Below, piece by piece: positions 1 through 8,505 of a stretch of 34,567 nucleotides of DNA. The notes under the pieces were generated by a model, which did not search any database, was not told where the DNA came from, and saw nothing but the letters and a program-made list of their open reading frames with translations. A program made the translations under genes and the position numbers. How positions within the stretch are numbered: the stretch's first letter is position 1; the number at the start of each line of letters is the position of its first letter. This stretch comes from Spirochaetales bacterium (lineage in GTDB: Bacteria > Spirochaetota > Spirochaetia > SZUA-6 > RPPD01), in the NCBI GenBank assembly GCA_016934415.1, contig JAFGSW010000009.1, positions 1 to 34,567 of the forward strand, written 5' to 3'.

Positions 1-212
1 AGGGAAGAGAACTACGGATAGGACGCGGATAAGACGGATGACACGGATGAGGAAGGAAAAGAACTACGGATGAACGCGGATAAGACGCGGATGAAGAGAA
101 TGGAGTGTGACGTTCGCTGAGGCCCTCGACCCTTCGGCTTCGCTCAGGGCAGGCAGGCTCGGGATAAACTCCGTCGAAGCGAACCGGCAAGAGTATGTAC
201 GCGGATGAGGAG
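1..212. repeat. Dispersed CGCGGAT-type repeat cluster, left orientation
   Basis: Two tandem variants of an element reading CTACGGAT...CGCGGATAAGA...GCGGATGA lie at about 10-103. A CCTTCGGCTTCGCTCAGG-type palindromic repeat follows at about 120-175, and a last GCGGATGAGGAG piece at 201-212. The same CGCGGAT element recurs at 17971, 19353 and 21735 in this orientation, and in the inverse orientation at 7721, 18151, 20275 and 23082. The 3' end (GAGGAG, 207-212) sits 9 bases before the GTG of the toxin gene and looks like its Shine-Dalgarno sequence. Confidence 0.75.
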
Positions 213-221
213 TCGAATTGA

Positions 222-518
222 GTGACTTATAATTTCGAGTGGGATCCGAAAAAAGCGAAATCGAACATAACCAAACACGGGGTGAGTTTTGAAAACGCCG
301 CGTCGGTGTTCAAGGACCCGAGGGCCCTCTCTATCCCCGACACCGCTCACGGCGGGGAAGAAGAGCGATGGATCACGATGGGCATCGCCTCCAACGGAAG
401 CCTGTTGATCGTGCACCATACGTTCATTATGCTGAATAAGGAAAGGGCGACGGTCAGGATTATTTCCAGCCGGAAAGCCGCCGCCCGTGAAACGAGGCAG
501 TACAACGAGGTGAAATGA
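222..518 (+). CDS. brnT: BrnT family toxin (DUF497)
   Basis: This 98-residue protein matches the BrnT ribonuclease-toxin family along its whole length. It opens with FEWDPKKAKSNITKHGVSF, continues with a VFKDP...D segment and EERW, and ends with an RIISSRKA...RETRQY block; BrnT puts its RNase-fold basic residues in these positions. The family blocks translation by RNA cleavage and is neutralised by the partner antitoxin. The start is GTG at 222, supported by GAGGAG at 207-212, which is supplied by the flanking dispersed repeat. The stop overlaps the next gene's ATG (ATGATG), so the two are translationally coupled. Toxin first, antitoxin second is the usual brnTA order. Family assignment is firm; activity is inferred. 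Confidence 0.88.
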   Translation: MTYNFEWDPKKAKSNITKHGVSFENAASVFKDPRALSIPDTAHGGEEERWITMGIASNGSLLIVHHTFIMLNKERATVRIISSRKAAARETRQYNEVK

Positions 519-718
519 TGAAGAAGGAATACGATTTTTCCAAGGGAGAAAGGGGACGATTTTACCGCAAGAATTTGAAGATCAACATCCCCGTCTATTT
601 GAAAGCCGAGACGTTGTCGTTCGTCGAGAAGCTGGCGGCAAAGAAAAAGAAGGATGTGTCGGAAGTGGTCAATGATCTCCTGGAAAACGATATGGAAATT
701 ATGGAATACAGCAAATAG
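515..718 (+). CDS. BrnA-position antitoxin, ribbon-helix-helix type
   Basis: This 67-residue basic protein follows brnT with an overlapping start (ATG at 515; a second ATG at 518 is equally placed). The N-terminal third (YDFSKGERGRFYRKN) is a charged toxin-wrapping segment of the type seen in antitoxins paired with BrnT. The rest (INIPVYLKAETLSFVEKLAAK..., then DVSEVVNDLLENDME) has the strand-helix-helix pattern of a MetJ/Arc/CopG DNA-binding fold. Its expected job is to bind and silence BrnT and to autorepress the operon. It is shorter than classical BrnA (about 80-100 residues) and carries a different N-terminal block, so I do not give it the brnA symbol. Confidence 0.75.
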   Translation: MMKKEYDFSKGERGRFYRKNLKINIPVYLKAETLSFVEKLAAKKKKDVSEVVNDLLENDMEIMEYSK

Positions 719-955
719 GTGACTGCCTATGGAAGAGAATCATGCCCCTACTGGTACGGCGCACCGGACGCTTGCGTCAGGATGGCTCGCCCGCCGGAGC
801 AGAGTGAGCTTGAACGCGCGGAGACGCCGCACGGGAGCTTGAGCCGGAACCTTTCGTTCGCCGGGACACGGTGAGTGGAAAAAGCGAGGTTTCGGATCGG
901 CTTGTGGAGTTATAAAGAGGTTGTAGGCACCTGAAAACTTGTCGAGAGTACTGAA
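719..955. other. Intergenic stretch without a supported gene
   Basis: This is the gap between the toxin-antitoxin pair and the minisatellite. It contains two similar GAGCTTGA(A/G)C...CGCGG-type segments around 809-850, but no reading frame with a ribosome binding site and no clear promoter or terminator. Confidence 0.5.
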
Positions 956-1270
956 GAGCTCTTTACAAGTGCTGTGGAGCTCTTTACAAGTACCGAGGTG
1001 CTCTTTACGAGTACTGAAGAGCTCTTTACGAGTACTGAAGAGCTCTTTACGAGTACTGAAGAGCTCTTTACGAGTACTGAAGAGCTCTTTACGAGTACTA
1101 AAGAGCTCTTTACGAGTGCTGAAGTGCTCTTTACGGGAGCTGAAAAGCTCTTTACAGGTACTGAAGTGCTCTTTACGAGTACCGAAGAGTTCTTTACAAG
1201 TGCTGAAGTGCCGTTTACAGGTACCGAAGTGCTCTTTACAGGTGCCGAAGTGGTCGCTGCAGCCGCTGAA
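956..1270. repeat. 21-bp minisatellite, about 14 good copies
   Basis: Fourteen head-to-tail 21-bp units run from 956 to 1249, with a degenerate fifteenth to 1270. The consensus is GAGCTCTTTACGAGTACTGAA, or GTGCTC at the start of some units. Units at 1019-1081 are identical and the outer ones diverge, as expected for a slippage-expanded array. Each unit holds the palindromes GAGCTC and AGTACT. Because 21 is a multiple of three and the unit lacks stop codons, frames stay open on both strands. The plus frame would encode the heptad ELFTSTE, but I see no convincing start codon with a ribosome binding site. The array ends about 75 bases before the lipoprotein gene at 1346. Confidence 0.92.
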
Positions 1271-1345
1271 ATGCTCGCCGCATAAGTCGAAATGACGGCG
1301 GCGCGCGGTAATGAGGAGCCGGTGCTAAGTGAAAGGGAGTCTTTC

Positions 1346-2671
1346 ATGCGAAAACTGATCGCTCTTTTTTGCCTCTTGATATTCCTTATCCTCTCCTCCT
1401 GCCCGTCACCGGCCGCGGGCGGGTTTGTCGACAACCGCACCCTCACCGTCACCGGCACCACCTATTCCTGGGCCGATGCGGCCAATTCCTTCAGCGTGCC
1501 GAACGTCGAGGGGCTGGACCCCTCGTTCACGGTGCCCGGCGGCAAGGGCGTGCACAAGGCGACGCTCACCTTTGTCACGACTTCGGGCACGACGCCGGCC
1601 TTCACGATCAAGGCGGGCGCCTTGGCGGAACAAGCCTTGACCGCAGACGGCTCCCCGACGAGCCATAACGGCAAAAACGTCACCCTGACCGAAAGCCCGG
1701 CCGGCACCTTTACCCTCGCCATCGAGCTTCCCTCGCCGGGCGGCACCTTTGCTAGCAGTGAGGACTGGACGTTCGGCATCACGAATTTAAGCACCGCCAA
1801 TACGGACAATTCGATCGCGATTGAGAGCAGCGGCACTTCAGGCGCGGCTCTGGCGCCCGATCCTGTGTACTTCCCGTACGCCTGGTCGACGACCGGATCG
1901 GATACGGCGATCGCGGCGGTGAAGATTCCGGGGGGGAGTGTACTGGATGATGCGTTATTGTTTGTAGAGCTTAAGAAAGAAAATTCTGCACCTAATCCTT
2001 CTTTCTACATTAAAGTAGATAGTGACAACCAAACTATTACTCTAGATCTTAGCCAACATGATACATTCCCACCGATCAATAATAATCAAGGATTTATTTA
2101 CAAATTGTCCGACATATTGTCGTCCGTCTCCGGCTCTACTTATTCCCACACTTATATGTTAGAAATCAGGAGAGATAAGCCTAGCTCATCAGAACCACCT
2201 CCTGCTTTTAACTCAACAGTAGAATGGATATTAGTTATACAAGACTTAACTCTCACAGTGACTGATAATATTTTTCTATTTTCTGCTGGTAGAAATGCTA
2301 ATGCTTCGAATTATATTGGGACTGAAGCTGTTTCTACTGATTTTGTCGAACTAAATCAACCGCCTCGACCTATTATATTAGTAGGTGGGAATGGAACAGT
2401 CGGTGGTTTGCTTCCTACCCTAAACGCACAAAATGTCGAAGGATACGGACTCACTTATTCCTGGACGGTGAGTGACGGCATCACACCGGAAGTGTTTTCG
2501 ACGCAACAGACTCCGGCCGTCAACCCATTTACACTGACAAATTATTCGGCAAATGGGGATTACGAGATCAGATGTGAGGTTACTGAAACGCTGGCTACAG
2601 GATTGATAGGACCGATTTCAGAAATAAAGCAACAAGAGAACAGCGAAGTGAACGTGAATATATCTGATTGA
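1346..2671 (+). CDS. Lipoprotein, paralogue of the N-terminal module of the 3998 gene
   Basis: This 441-residue putative lipoprotein starts MRKLIALFCLLIFLILSSC, a lipoprotein signal with cleavage before Cys19, so it is likely anchored in a membrane and periplasm- or surface-facing. The ATG at 1346 is chosen because GAAAGGGAG (1331-1339) precedes it and it opens the signal peptide. I recognise no named family. The protein aligns end to end with residues about 20-430 of the 1133-aa protein at 3998: shared blocks include VPGGKGV, THNGK/SHNGK, KIPGG, MLE(I/V)R(R/K)DKP, LVQ(D/N)L(S/T)LT and (N/I)QPPRP. The predicted content is beta-rich with an Ig-like C-terminal stretch (YSWTVSDG...). Base composition drops sharply from about 1940 to 2450. 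The protein ends exactly where the paralogue continues into its second module. Confidence 0.72.
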   Translation: MRKLIALFCLLIFLILSSCPSPAAGGFVDNRTLTVTGTTYSWADAANSFSVPNVEGLDPSFTVPGGKGVHKATLTFVTTSGTTPAFTIKAGALAEQALTADGSPTSHNGKNVTLTESPAGTFTLAIELPSPGGTFASSEDWTFGITNLSTANTDNSIAIESSGTSGAALAPDPVYFPYAWSTTGSDTAIAAVKIPGGSVLDDALLFVELKKENSAPNPSFYIKVDSDNQTITLDLSQHDTFPPINNNQGFIYKLSDILSSVSGSTYSHTYMLEIRRDKPSSSEPPPAFNSTVEWILVIQDLTLTVTDNIFLFSAGRNANASNYIGTEAVSTDFVELNQPPRPIILVGGNGTVGGLLPTLNAQNVEGYGLTYSWTVSDGITPEVFSTQQTPAVNPFTLTNYSANGDYEIRCEVTETLATGLIGPISEIKQQENSEVNVNISD

Positions 2672-2694
2672 AAACAAATACAGGGGGTATATGA

Positions 2695-3963
2695 ATGAAA
2701 ATGAGAAAGAAGCGGGTAGCGACTATATTGGGGATTGGGCTGATGGGCCTGCTTTTCTGTACTTGCGGCCTCAATGATCTGGGGCAGAGGTCACATGATT
2801 TGAATACACCTTATAGAACTTGGTCGTGCTCGAAAGATCATGAGGCGCCGGATATAGCCAATAATGTTCTTTTTGGAAATGCCGTTGATGTCTGCGGCAA
2901 TTACATGATTGTAGGTGCCCGGGGCTACAATTCCAATACCGGACGGGCCTATATACTCTATTGGAACGGCTTTACATGGGACGTCGTGGCTACATTAACT
3001 GGTAGCAGTACTGAACAATTTGGTTTTTCTGTCGCAATTACAGATAATTATGCCGTAGTTAGTGCACCGGCATATAATAGCAATCAAGGCGAGGTCTATT
3101 TTTATAGATTGGAGGGAACAAATTGGGTAGCGGATGATGGCAGCCCTATTCAAGGTGGCGCAACTGGATATTATTTTGGTTATGATGTTGATATTGACGG
3201 CACATATTGTATTATTGGCTCCCGAGACGAGCAGACAGCTGGTCGTGCCTACGTCTACGAACGTAATGGTAGTTGGGGTATCATTGGTTCTGCGTTGAGT
3301 GCGCTAGATCCTACCGGTGTCGATGACTTCGGTGTTTCAGTTGCGATATCCGGACAGACTGCCGTGGTCGGGGCATCCCTTTGCGACGTCTCTGGGCATT
3401 CGGATGCCGGTACGGTATATGTTTTCGAGCGCTCGACTTCCGGCGGCGTTCATTGGGGTACACTTGCGTTTAATGAAAATGCATTCCTAAACGAGCCGGT
3501 ACTGGAAGATAATGCACGTTTCGGTTTTTCGGTTGGTATAACACAAATCCCAAATGTCACGGGAAGTACTATCATCGTTGGGGCCCCCAATGCCGGTGGT
3601 GTTATTTATCTTTTTGCTGGATCCGGTATTGAGTGGACGCAGGTGGCAAGTTTTACCCCAGATGACATAGTCCCTGGAGATTATTTCGGCTATTCTGTAG
3701 CTATCTGCGGCACATATGTATTGGCGGGCGCCTATGGTGATTCCGATATAGGTGCAGGCTCTGGATCGGCCTACTCATTTGAGTATAAATTTGGCAAATG
3801 GGTGCAGACCATAACTGGAAGTAAGCTGCTTGCACCTGATGGCGATGCCGGAGATGCTTTCGGTTGGACAGTGGGAATCTCATCGAATAACGCTATTGTC
3901 GGTGCTGTTATGCGCCAAAACGGAGGAAGCATAAATGTGGGTAAAGTCTATTTATTTCAGTAA
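2695..3963 (+). CDS. FG-GAP repeat lipoprotein, seven-bladed propeller
   Basis: This 422-residue protein has a lipoprotein signal (basic MKMRKK, hydrophobic core, LLFCTC) with a probable lipidated Cys near residue 24. The remainder consists of seven FG-GAP/integrin-alpha-like repeats, each starting with an (L/Y)FG-S-VAI-like strand followed by a VGA and a G-VY-F motif. The seven begin at LFGNAV, FGFSVAIT, YFGYDVDI, FGVSVAIS, FGFSVGIT, YFGYSVAIC and FGWTVGIS, which predicts one seven-bladed beta-propeller. Such propellers typically bind ligands or partners at the surface; the ligand is unknown. The ATG at 2695 has GGGGG at 2683-2687. The gene sits 23 bases after one surface-protein gene and 34 before the next, all co-directional, so an operon is likely. 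It is AT-richer than the housekeeping genes. Confidence 0.8.
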   Translation: MKMRKKRVATILGIGLMGLLFCTCGLNDLGQRSHDLNTPYRTWSCSKDHEAPDIANNVLFGNAVDVCGNYMIVGARGYNSNTGRAYILYWNGFTWDVVATLTGSSTEQFGFSVAITDNYAVVSAPAYNSNQGEVYFYRLEGTNWVADDGSPIQGGATGYYFGYDVDIDGTYCIIGSRDEQTAGRAYVYERNGSWGIIGSALSALDPTGVDDFGVSVAISGQTAVVGASLCDVSGHSDAGTVYVFERSTSGGVHWGTLAFNENAFLNEPVLEDNARFGFSVGITQIPNVTGSTIIVGAPNAGGVIYLFAGSGIEWTQVASFTPDDIVPGDYFGYSVAICGTYVLAGAYGDSDIGAGSGSAYSFEYKFGKWVQTITGSKLLAPDGDAGDAFGWTVGISSNNAIVGAVMRQNGGSINVGKVYLFQ

Positions 3964-3997
3964 CTAAAAATAGTTTAGCAGATTCAAAGGAGGAAAC

Positions 3998-6900
3998 ATG
4001 AAAAACAAATCAAAAACAATTCTTCTAGGCTTGATTATTTTCTTTACCTGCCTGCCCGGGCTCTTTGCCCAAAACACTTTTTCCTGTGAGAATAAATCGG
4101 AAATTTCGCCCCAATTCATAGTGCCCGGGGGCAAGGGAGTGCGGCAGGTAACCCTGGCTTTTACCCTTACGGCAGGTACACCAGTCTTCGCTATCAAGGC
4201 GGATGTCAACCCTGAGGCGGCCTTGACGGTCGGCACCCCCATTACTCACAATGGCAAGACAGTTTCACTGACCGGTGGGCCGACTAGTTTCACTCTGACC
4301 ATCCAACCCGCAACGGCCGGGGCAGTGTTTACGACTACTGAAACTTGGACGCTGAAGATAACGGGTTTGGCCACGTCCGGTGCTTCAAACACCTTCACCA
4401 TATCGAGTTTGGACCTAGGCGGATATCCTTTTACCCTGGATCCAGTCTGCTTCCTTTACGCCTGGTCCTGGACGAATGCCAATTCCGGATCTGCGGCAAT
4501 TAAAATACCCGGCGGACAAAATATCGATGAAGTAGTGCTGTATCTGAAGATTGATTCTGCTGGTACTCCTGTCCCCGTATTCCGCTTGTTACCAGATTTG
4601 GGAACCAGCACCACCACATATAATATTTTAGCAATTACGGATGGAGGATCTCCTCTCTCATCTTATGGTGGGCTTAATGATTATACATCTTCTCATCCCA
4701 GGGATTACGCTTACACGCTTGATAAAGTCAGCGGCGCAACAAATACTTGGATGCTTGAAGTTCGCAAAGACAAACCTGATTTAATTACTGTACCGGATCC
4801 ATTTGGCGCCGGAGACAATCTTACGTGTATATTACTCGTACAGAATTTATCTTTAACCGATACCGTTCATATCTTTTGCGCCAGCAGGGATAACGGCTTG
4901 TTAGGGTATGCTGGCACTGAAGCTCTTGACCTGGGCCTTGCCAAGCTCATTCAACCTCCCAGGCCCTTGATCACAAATCCTGGCATTAATCCTTGCGCCG
5001 TTATTAAAGATAGAAATTATATTTTCGCGTCCGAGCATAATTCACCGGATGCGGTCAGTCTCGCTTATAACTGGACCATTAATAATGGCAGTACTACCGA
5101 ATCGTTCTCGACCAGTCAGAACCCGGTTCATCCCTTTAAAGTCATTAATTCAACCGATTATAGTCTTTACGCCGATTACACGATTACTCTGACGGCGACG
5201 GATACGCTTGTTTCCGGTCTTTCTTTGCCAATTACATCTATAGAACAATCCGCCACCACCACCCTCAACGTCTCCCTCATCCCGGAGGAGAAGATCGGGT
5301 TCCCGAGGTACCTCTCGCTGCCTTATTATCCCAACCCGCCCGTCATCGACGGCTATATCAGCGAGGGCGCGACCCCGGTGGACGCGGGCTGGCGCGCGGC
5401 CAGCCGGTACGCCATGTCGACCGGCGTCACCACCTCTCCCGTCTCCTTCCAGGGCATGAAGAGCGCGAGCGGAGACGCCTTGTACATGTCCTTCGAGGTG
5501 CGCAATGACGACACCATCGACGCCGAGGACGCCATCGTCCTCGCCTTCCGGCCGGATTATTCCACCACGGACAATGCCGTCAAGACCACGGCCTTCAGGA
5601 CCAATGACGTCGTCATGTTCGTTTATCCCCTCTCGACCGCGGGCGGCGCGTCGGGCACAGCCACGGTCACCGATTACGAAGTCTGGCAATATAATGGAAC
5701 GACGTGGGACGACGTGACCTCCAGCTACTCGCCGACCATGGCGGTCCACTGGTTCGATTACGAGAGCAAGAAAGCCTGGGACGTGGAGATGAGGCTCCCC
5801 CTCGGCTCGGCTCCCATGGCGATCAACGACCAGTTCTATTTCTATTACGACGTGCTTCGCGTCTCTTCCACGGCGCCCGGCGTGGTCGAGTACTTCTGGC
5901 CGCGGCAGTCGAAGAACATCGGCACCATCCTGCGGCCGTCCGCGCTCTACGCGGGAAGCTGGAGCAAGGCGGACAAGACCACCGGGGTCGCCCTGGACGG
6001 CGTCTGGTGCGACTGGAACGCGACCAAGGTGACGCCGGCCAATCCGAACCATCCGGCGGACGATTTCTACATCACCTTCGAGCCGACGGGCGGATCGGCC
6101 CGGGAGAACACCTTCACCACCACGGTCAAGAACGACCGCCAGATCACCACCGACAGCGGGACCTCCTACGTGGATTCGCCGGGCGTCAGGGTCCTTTTGC
6201 GCATCGCCAACTGGGGCATCGCCGGCGCCAACCCCGGGCCCGATTGGTCGGAGCTGGACGCTCTCTTCACCTCGTCCGGGGGAACCGTCAACCCGAGCCC
6301 GGCGCAGACGGTCAATCAGGCGACCGGCCCCGGTTCACCGGGCACGGCCACCTTCGTCTACAGCTGCATGGTGGGGCCCGAGGACGCCCTGCCGACGAAC
6401 ATCGCCGCCTATCACCACCAGTGCATCTACACCGAGCTCACCGCCAATGACGAGGTGTACGTCAAGTCCAAGGGCGTGTACCGCAATATGAACTTCGACC
6501 ACGCCTCGGAGCTGCGGCGGGAGGCGGTCATCAGCACGCGCGGGTTCGGCAAGACGCCGAAGGGGAGGTCGACCTTCAGGTACATCCTCTCCACCTCGCG
6601 GAGGGAGTGGGTGCGCCGCGACGATTCGGCCTCACGAACCCTGCCCGGACGCGCTCCCAACGCCCCGGCCCCGCTGGGCGCGGCCGCGAACAACAATCCG
6701 GAAACGCAATCGTACCTGGACTGGGAGATCAACGGCTACCTCTGCACGGGCAATTACCTCGTCATCCGGGGCAAGCCCTATGAGATCCTCAACGCCACCG
6801 GCTCCTTCGGCTACATCGTGGAGCACGACGCCGAAGTGGCGGCCTGGGACCCGCACATCGAGGGGGCGCGCCTGACCGGCGACGGCGCCTATGAGCTCGA

Positions 6901-7399
6901 GATTCCGGCCGAATCGGCGGCCACAATCGTCACCGTCGTCAAGCCGGTGGACTTCACACCCGTCGCCCTCTCCCTGCACGGCGGCGTCGCGTTCCCGCTG
7001 GCCAATTTCAGCGCCACCTACGGCATGGGATTCTGCGCCATGCTGGACGTCGAATACGCGATCACGCCGAACCTGGGGCTCGTGCTCCTGGCCGGCTTCA
7101 GTTATCTCCCCGGCGCGAGCGCGTTGATCCTGCCCACGAATTTCATCAACCTCAACCTCGACGCCCGCTTCACCCTGCCGTTCGGCCGGACGCTGTATGC
7201 CTACGCCCAGGCCGGACCGGGCGTCTACGTCCAGGATCTCGATTTCTCTACCATCGTCCCCGGCTTCAACGTCGGTCTCGGCGCGGGACTCATCCTGTCG
7301 CCGCGGTTCAAGCTTGAGCTCGGCGCGGACTCGCACTCCACGTTCACCATCCAAAACTGGCTCCTCCAGGCCCACCTGGGGATCATCATGAGGCTCTGA
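3998..7399 (+). CDS. Large exported two-module protein with C-terminal beta-barrel
   Basis: This 1133-residue protein has a Sec signal peptide ending LPGLFAQ and a strong AAAGGAGG site (3986-3993) before the ATG. Module A (residues about 25-430) is a paralogue of the 1346 lipoprotein. Module B (about 430-950) starts near FPRYLSLPYYPNPPVIDG and resembles a CBM9/DOMON-like sandwich: the PPVIDG, W-AA and LYMSFEVRNDD motifs are typical. The C-terminal 160-170 residues alternate polar and hydrophobic strands and end IIMRL, like an outer-membrane barrel. Module B plus barrel is paralogous to the 10451 protein. The module junction, at about base 5275, coincides with a change from AT-richer to GC-rich DNA. 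A fusion is therefore inferred. Substrate and exact location are unknown; surface sugar binding is a guess from CBM9 resemblance. Confidence 0.75.
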   Translation: MKNKSKTILLGLIIFFTCLPGLFAQNTFSCENKSEISPQFIVPGGKGVRQVTLAFTLTAGTPVFAIKADVNPEAALTVGTPITHNGKTVSLTGGPTSFTLTIQPATAGAVFTTTETWTLKITGLATSGASNTFTISSLDLGGYPFTLDPVCFLYAWSWTNANSGSAAIKIPGGQNIDEVVLYLKIDSAGTPVPVFRLLPDLGTSTTTYNILAITDGGSPLSSYGGLNDYTSSHPRDYAYTLDKVSGATNTWMLEVRKDKPDLITVPDPFGAGDNLTCILLVQNLSLTDTVHIFCASRDNGLLGYAGTEALDLGLAKLIQPPRPLITNPGINPCAVIKDRNYIFASEHNSPDAVSLAYNWTINNGSTTESFSTSQNPVHPFKVINSTDYSLYADYTITLTATDTLVSGLSLPITSIEQSATTTLNVSLIPEEKIGFPRYLSLPYYPNPPVIDGYISEGATPVDAGWRAASRYAMSTGVTTSPVSFQGMKSASGDALYMSFEVRNDDTIDAEDAIVLAFRPDYSTTDNAVKTTAFRTNDVVMFVYPLSTAGGASGTATVTDYEVWQYNGTTWDDVTSSYSPTMAVHWFDYESKKAWDVEMRLPLGSAPMAINDQFYFYYDVLRVSSTAPGVVEYFWPRQSKNIGTILRPSALYAGSWSKADKTTGVALDGVWCDWNATKVTPANPNHPADDFYITFEPTGGSARENTFTTTVKNDRQITTDSGTSYVDSPGVRVLLRIANWGIAGANPGPDWSELDALFTSSGGTVNPSPAQTVNQATGPGSPGTATFVYSCMVGPEDALPTNIAAYHHQCIYTELTANDEVYVKSKGVYRNMNFDHASELRREAVISTRGFGKTPKGRSTFRYILSTSRREWVRRDDSASRTLPGRAPNAPAPLGAAANNNPETQSYLDWEINGYLCTGNYLVIRGKPYEILNATGSFGYIVEHDAEVAAWDPHIEGARLTGDGAYELEIPAESAATIVTVVKPVDFTPVALSLHGGVAFPLANFSATYGMGFCAMLDVEYAITPNLGLVLLAGFSYLPGASALILPTNFINLNLDARFTLPFGRTLYAYAQAGPGVYVQDLDFSTIVPGFNVGLGAGLILSPRFKLELGADSHSTFTIQNWLLQAHLGIIMRL

Positions 7400-7423
7400 G
7401 AATAAAGTATTTGCCGATTTTCG

Positions 7424-7458
7424 CGCCCTTCGCCCAAAAAGCGAAGGGCGTTTTTTTT
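7424..7458 (+). terminator. Rho-independent terminator of the surface-protein operon
   Basis: A perfect 10-bp stem (CGCCCTTCGC, 7424-7433, with GCGAAGGGCG, 7441-7450) and a 7-base loop are followed by eight T. It lies 25 bases after the stop of the 1133-aa gene. Confidence 0.93.
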
Positions 7459-7478
7459 CACGTGACGTTCGGAGCCCT

Positions 7479-7698
7479 GTCATTGCGAGGCCCCGACGAT
7501 TTCAACCGTTTTTACACAGTTTATGGCCGAAGCAATCTCTTGATTTGACGAGTCCTCTTCATAAAAGAAGGAATATGACAAAAAGCCACGGGTCCCCTGC
7601 TCTTTTCCGGGTGTCGTCCGAAGACTGTTTTCGTCAAGAGATTGCTTCGGACCGTACAAATTGGAGGATTGCTGAAATTGTGGGGTCCTCGCAATGAC
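7479..7698. mobile_element. MITE-like inverted-repeat element, 220 bp
   Basis: The ends are a perfect 12-bp inverted repeat, GTCATTGCGAGG (7479-7490) and CCTCGCAATGAC (7687-7698), which extends imperfectly inward. A second perfect 17-bp pair lies inside (7527-7543 and 7634-7650, CCGAAGCAATCTCTTGA and its complement), enclosing about 90 bases of unique sequence. No gene lies inside. The CATTGCGAGG...GAAGCAATCTC motif belongs to a repeat type I know to be dispersed in many environmental bacterial genomes. Whether it moves by transposase in trans or is a REP/hairpin-type repeat cannot be told from one copy. Confidence 0.7.
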
Positions 7699-7720
7699 CC
7701 AAATCCCAGCAACCATATTT

Positions 7721-7765
7721 CTCTCCTCTCCCCATCCGCGTCCTATCCGCGTCCTATCCGTAGCT
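7721..7765. repeat. Dispersed CGCGGAT-type repeat, right orientation
   Basis: This stretch reads CCCCATCCGCGTCCTATCCGCGTCCTATCCGTAG in pieces, the reverse complement of the element at 1-103. It may be the right-hand partner of the cluster at the window start. After it, 7766-8000 contains no supported gene. Confidence 0.7.
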
Positions 7766-8004
7766 CCCCCCGATGCACAAGTGAAGTCCGCCAATAAAAC
7801 CCCAACCGGCTATCCCCCCCCAGCCAGAATAAAAAGTAATTGCTACGAACCGAAAGCTCATATATAATACCGCAGGGCGTTTAAAAAAAGAAATCGTATG
7901 GTTAAAAATATATTTTCCCGGCCGCCCGCTTCGCTTCGCCCGGCGAGCGTCGAGCGCATCCCGGGGGCCGGGGCGGCCCGCCAATCCAAACCTCATACCG
8001 ACTA

Positions 8005-8155
8005 CGTCACCCTGAGTCCTTCGACAGGCTCAGGACAGGCTTTGTCGAAGGGCGCCAGACCACTGAAGCTATACGAGTCAGACATGGTTCGACAGGCTTA
8101 CCATGACTTGGTTACCCCGATCCACGCCGACGGACCCGCCATGACAATAATTCAG
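8005..8155. repeat. Palindromic CACCCTGAG/TTCGACAGGCTCAGG repeat, left of GIY-YIG gene
   Basis: The element starts GTCACCCTGAGTCCTTCGACAG and contains an inverted pair CCTTCGACA (8018-8026) / TGTCGAAGG (8043-8051). It ends around CGCCATGACAATAA. An imperfect copy in the same orientation follows the GIY-YIG gene at 8506-8610, and related palindromes lie at about 120-175 and 12727-12813. Confidence 0.7.
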
Positions 8156-8186
8156 ATCGATGCTTTGAAATCAGAAAGAAGCAGCT

Positions 8187-8501
8187 ATGCACGTATATAT
8201 CTGTCGATGTAACGACGATAGTTACTATATAGGGGTAACCAACGACGCCGAACGTAGAATTGTCGAGCATGACGAAGGTATCGATCCGTCGTGTTATACG
8301 TTCACTCGGCGGCCGGTGAAGCTCGTTTTCGTAGAGGAGTGCATCGATCCTTTAGAAGCGATCGCCAGGGAGAAACAGCTGAAAGGCTGGTCAAGGAAGA
8401 AAAAGGAAGCTTTGATTAATGGGAATTACGGGAAACTGAAAGAATTGAGTAGGAATAATCAGGGAAGCAAACTGGAAGGGATTAAGAAAAAGTCGCCATG
8501 A
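8187..8501 (+). CDS. Small GIY-YIG endonuclease-family protein
   Basis: This 104-residue single-domain protein carries the GIY-YIG core: VYICRCNDDSYYIGVTND (the Y-C / YIGVT pair), then ERRIVEHD with the catalytic-type Arg, and a downstream FVEE with the metal-ligand Glu, followed by AIAREKQLKGWSRKKKEALI. This is the YhbQ/UPF0213-like subgroup, which acts on DNA but has no well-settled cellular role. It starts at the ATG at 8187; the ribosome binding site is weak. Both flanks are imperfect direct copies of a dispersed palindromic repeat (8005-8155, 8506-8610), suggesting transfer together with the repeats or action on them. The C-terminal tail is Lys-rich. Confidence 0.85.
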   Translation: MHVYICRCNDDSYYIGVTNDAERRIVEHDEGIDPSCYTFTRRPVKLVFVEECIDPLEAIAREKQLKGWSRKKKEALINGNYGKLKELSRNNQGSKLEGIKKKSP

Positions 8502-8505
8502 CGCC

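Noticed and set aside
956..1270. CRISPR-like array
   Set aside because: Units are directly adjacent with no spacers, period is 21 bp and no cas gene is near; it is a minisatellite.
910..1461. Minus- and plus-strand frames through the minisatellite as protein genes
   Set aside because: They stay open only because the 21-bp unit has no stops; there are no ribosome binding sites and the minus frame overlaps the start of the real lipoprotein gene.
7898..8212. Plus-strand frame before the GIY-YIG gene
   Set aside because: It consists mainly of the dispersed palindrome and overlaps the nuclease start; there is no protein signature.
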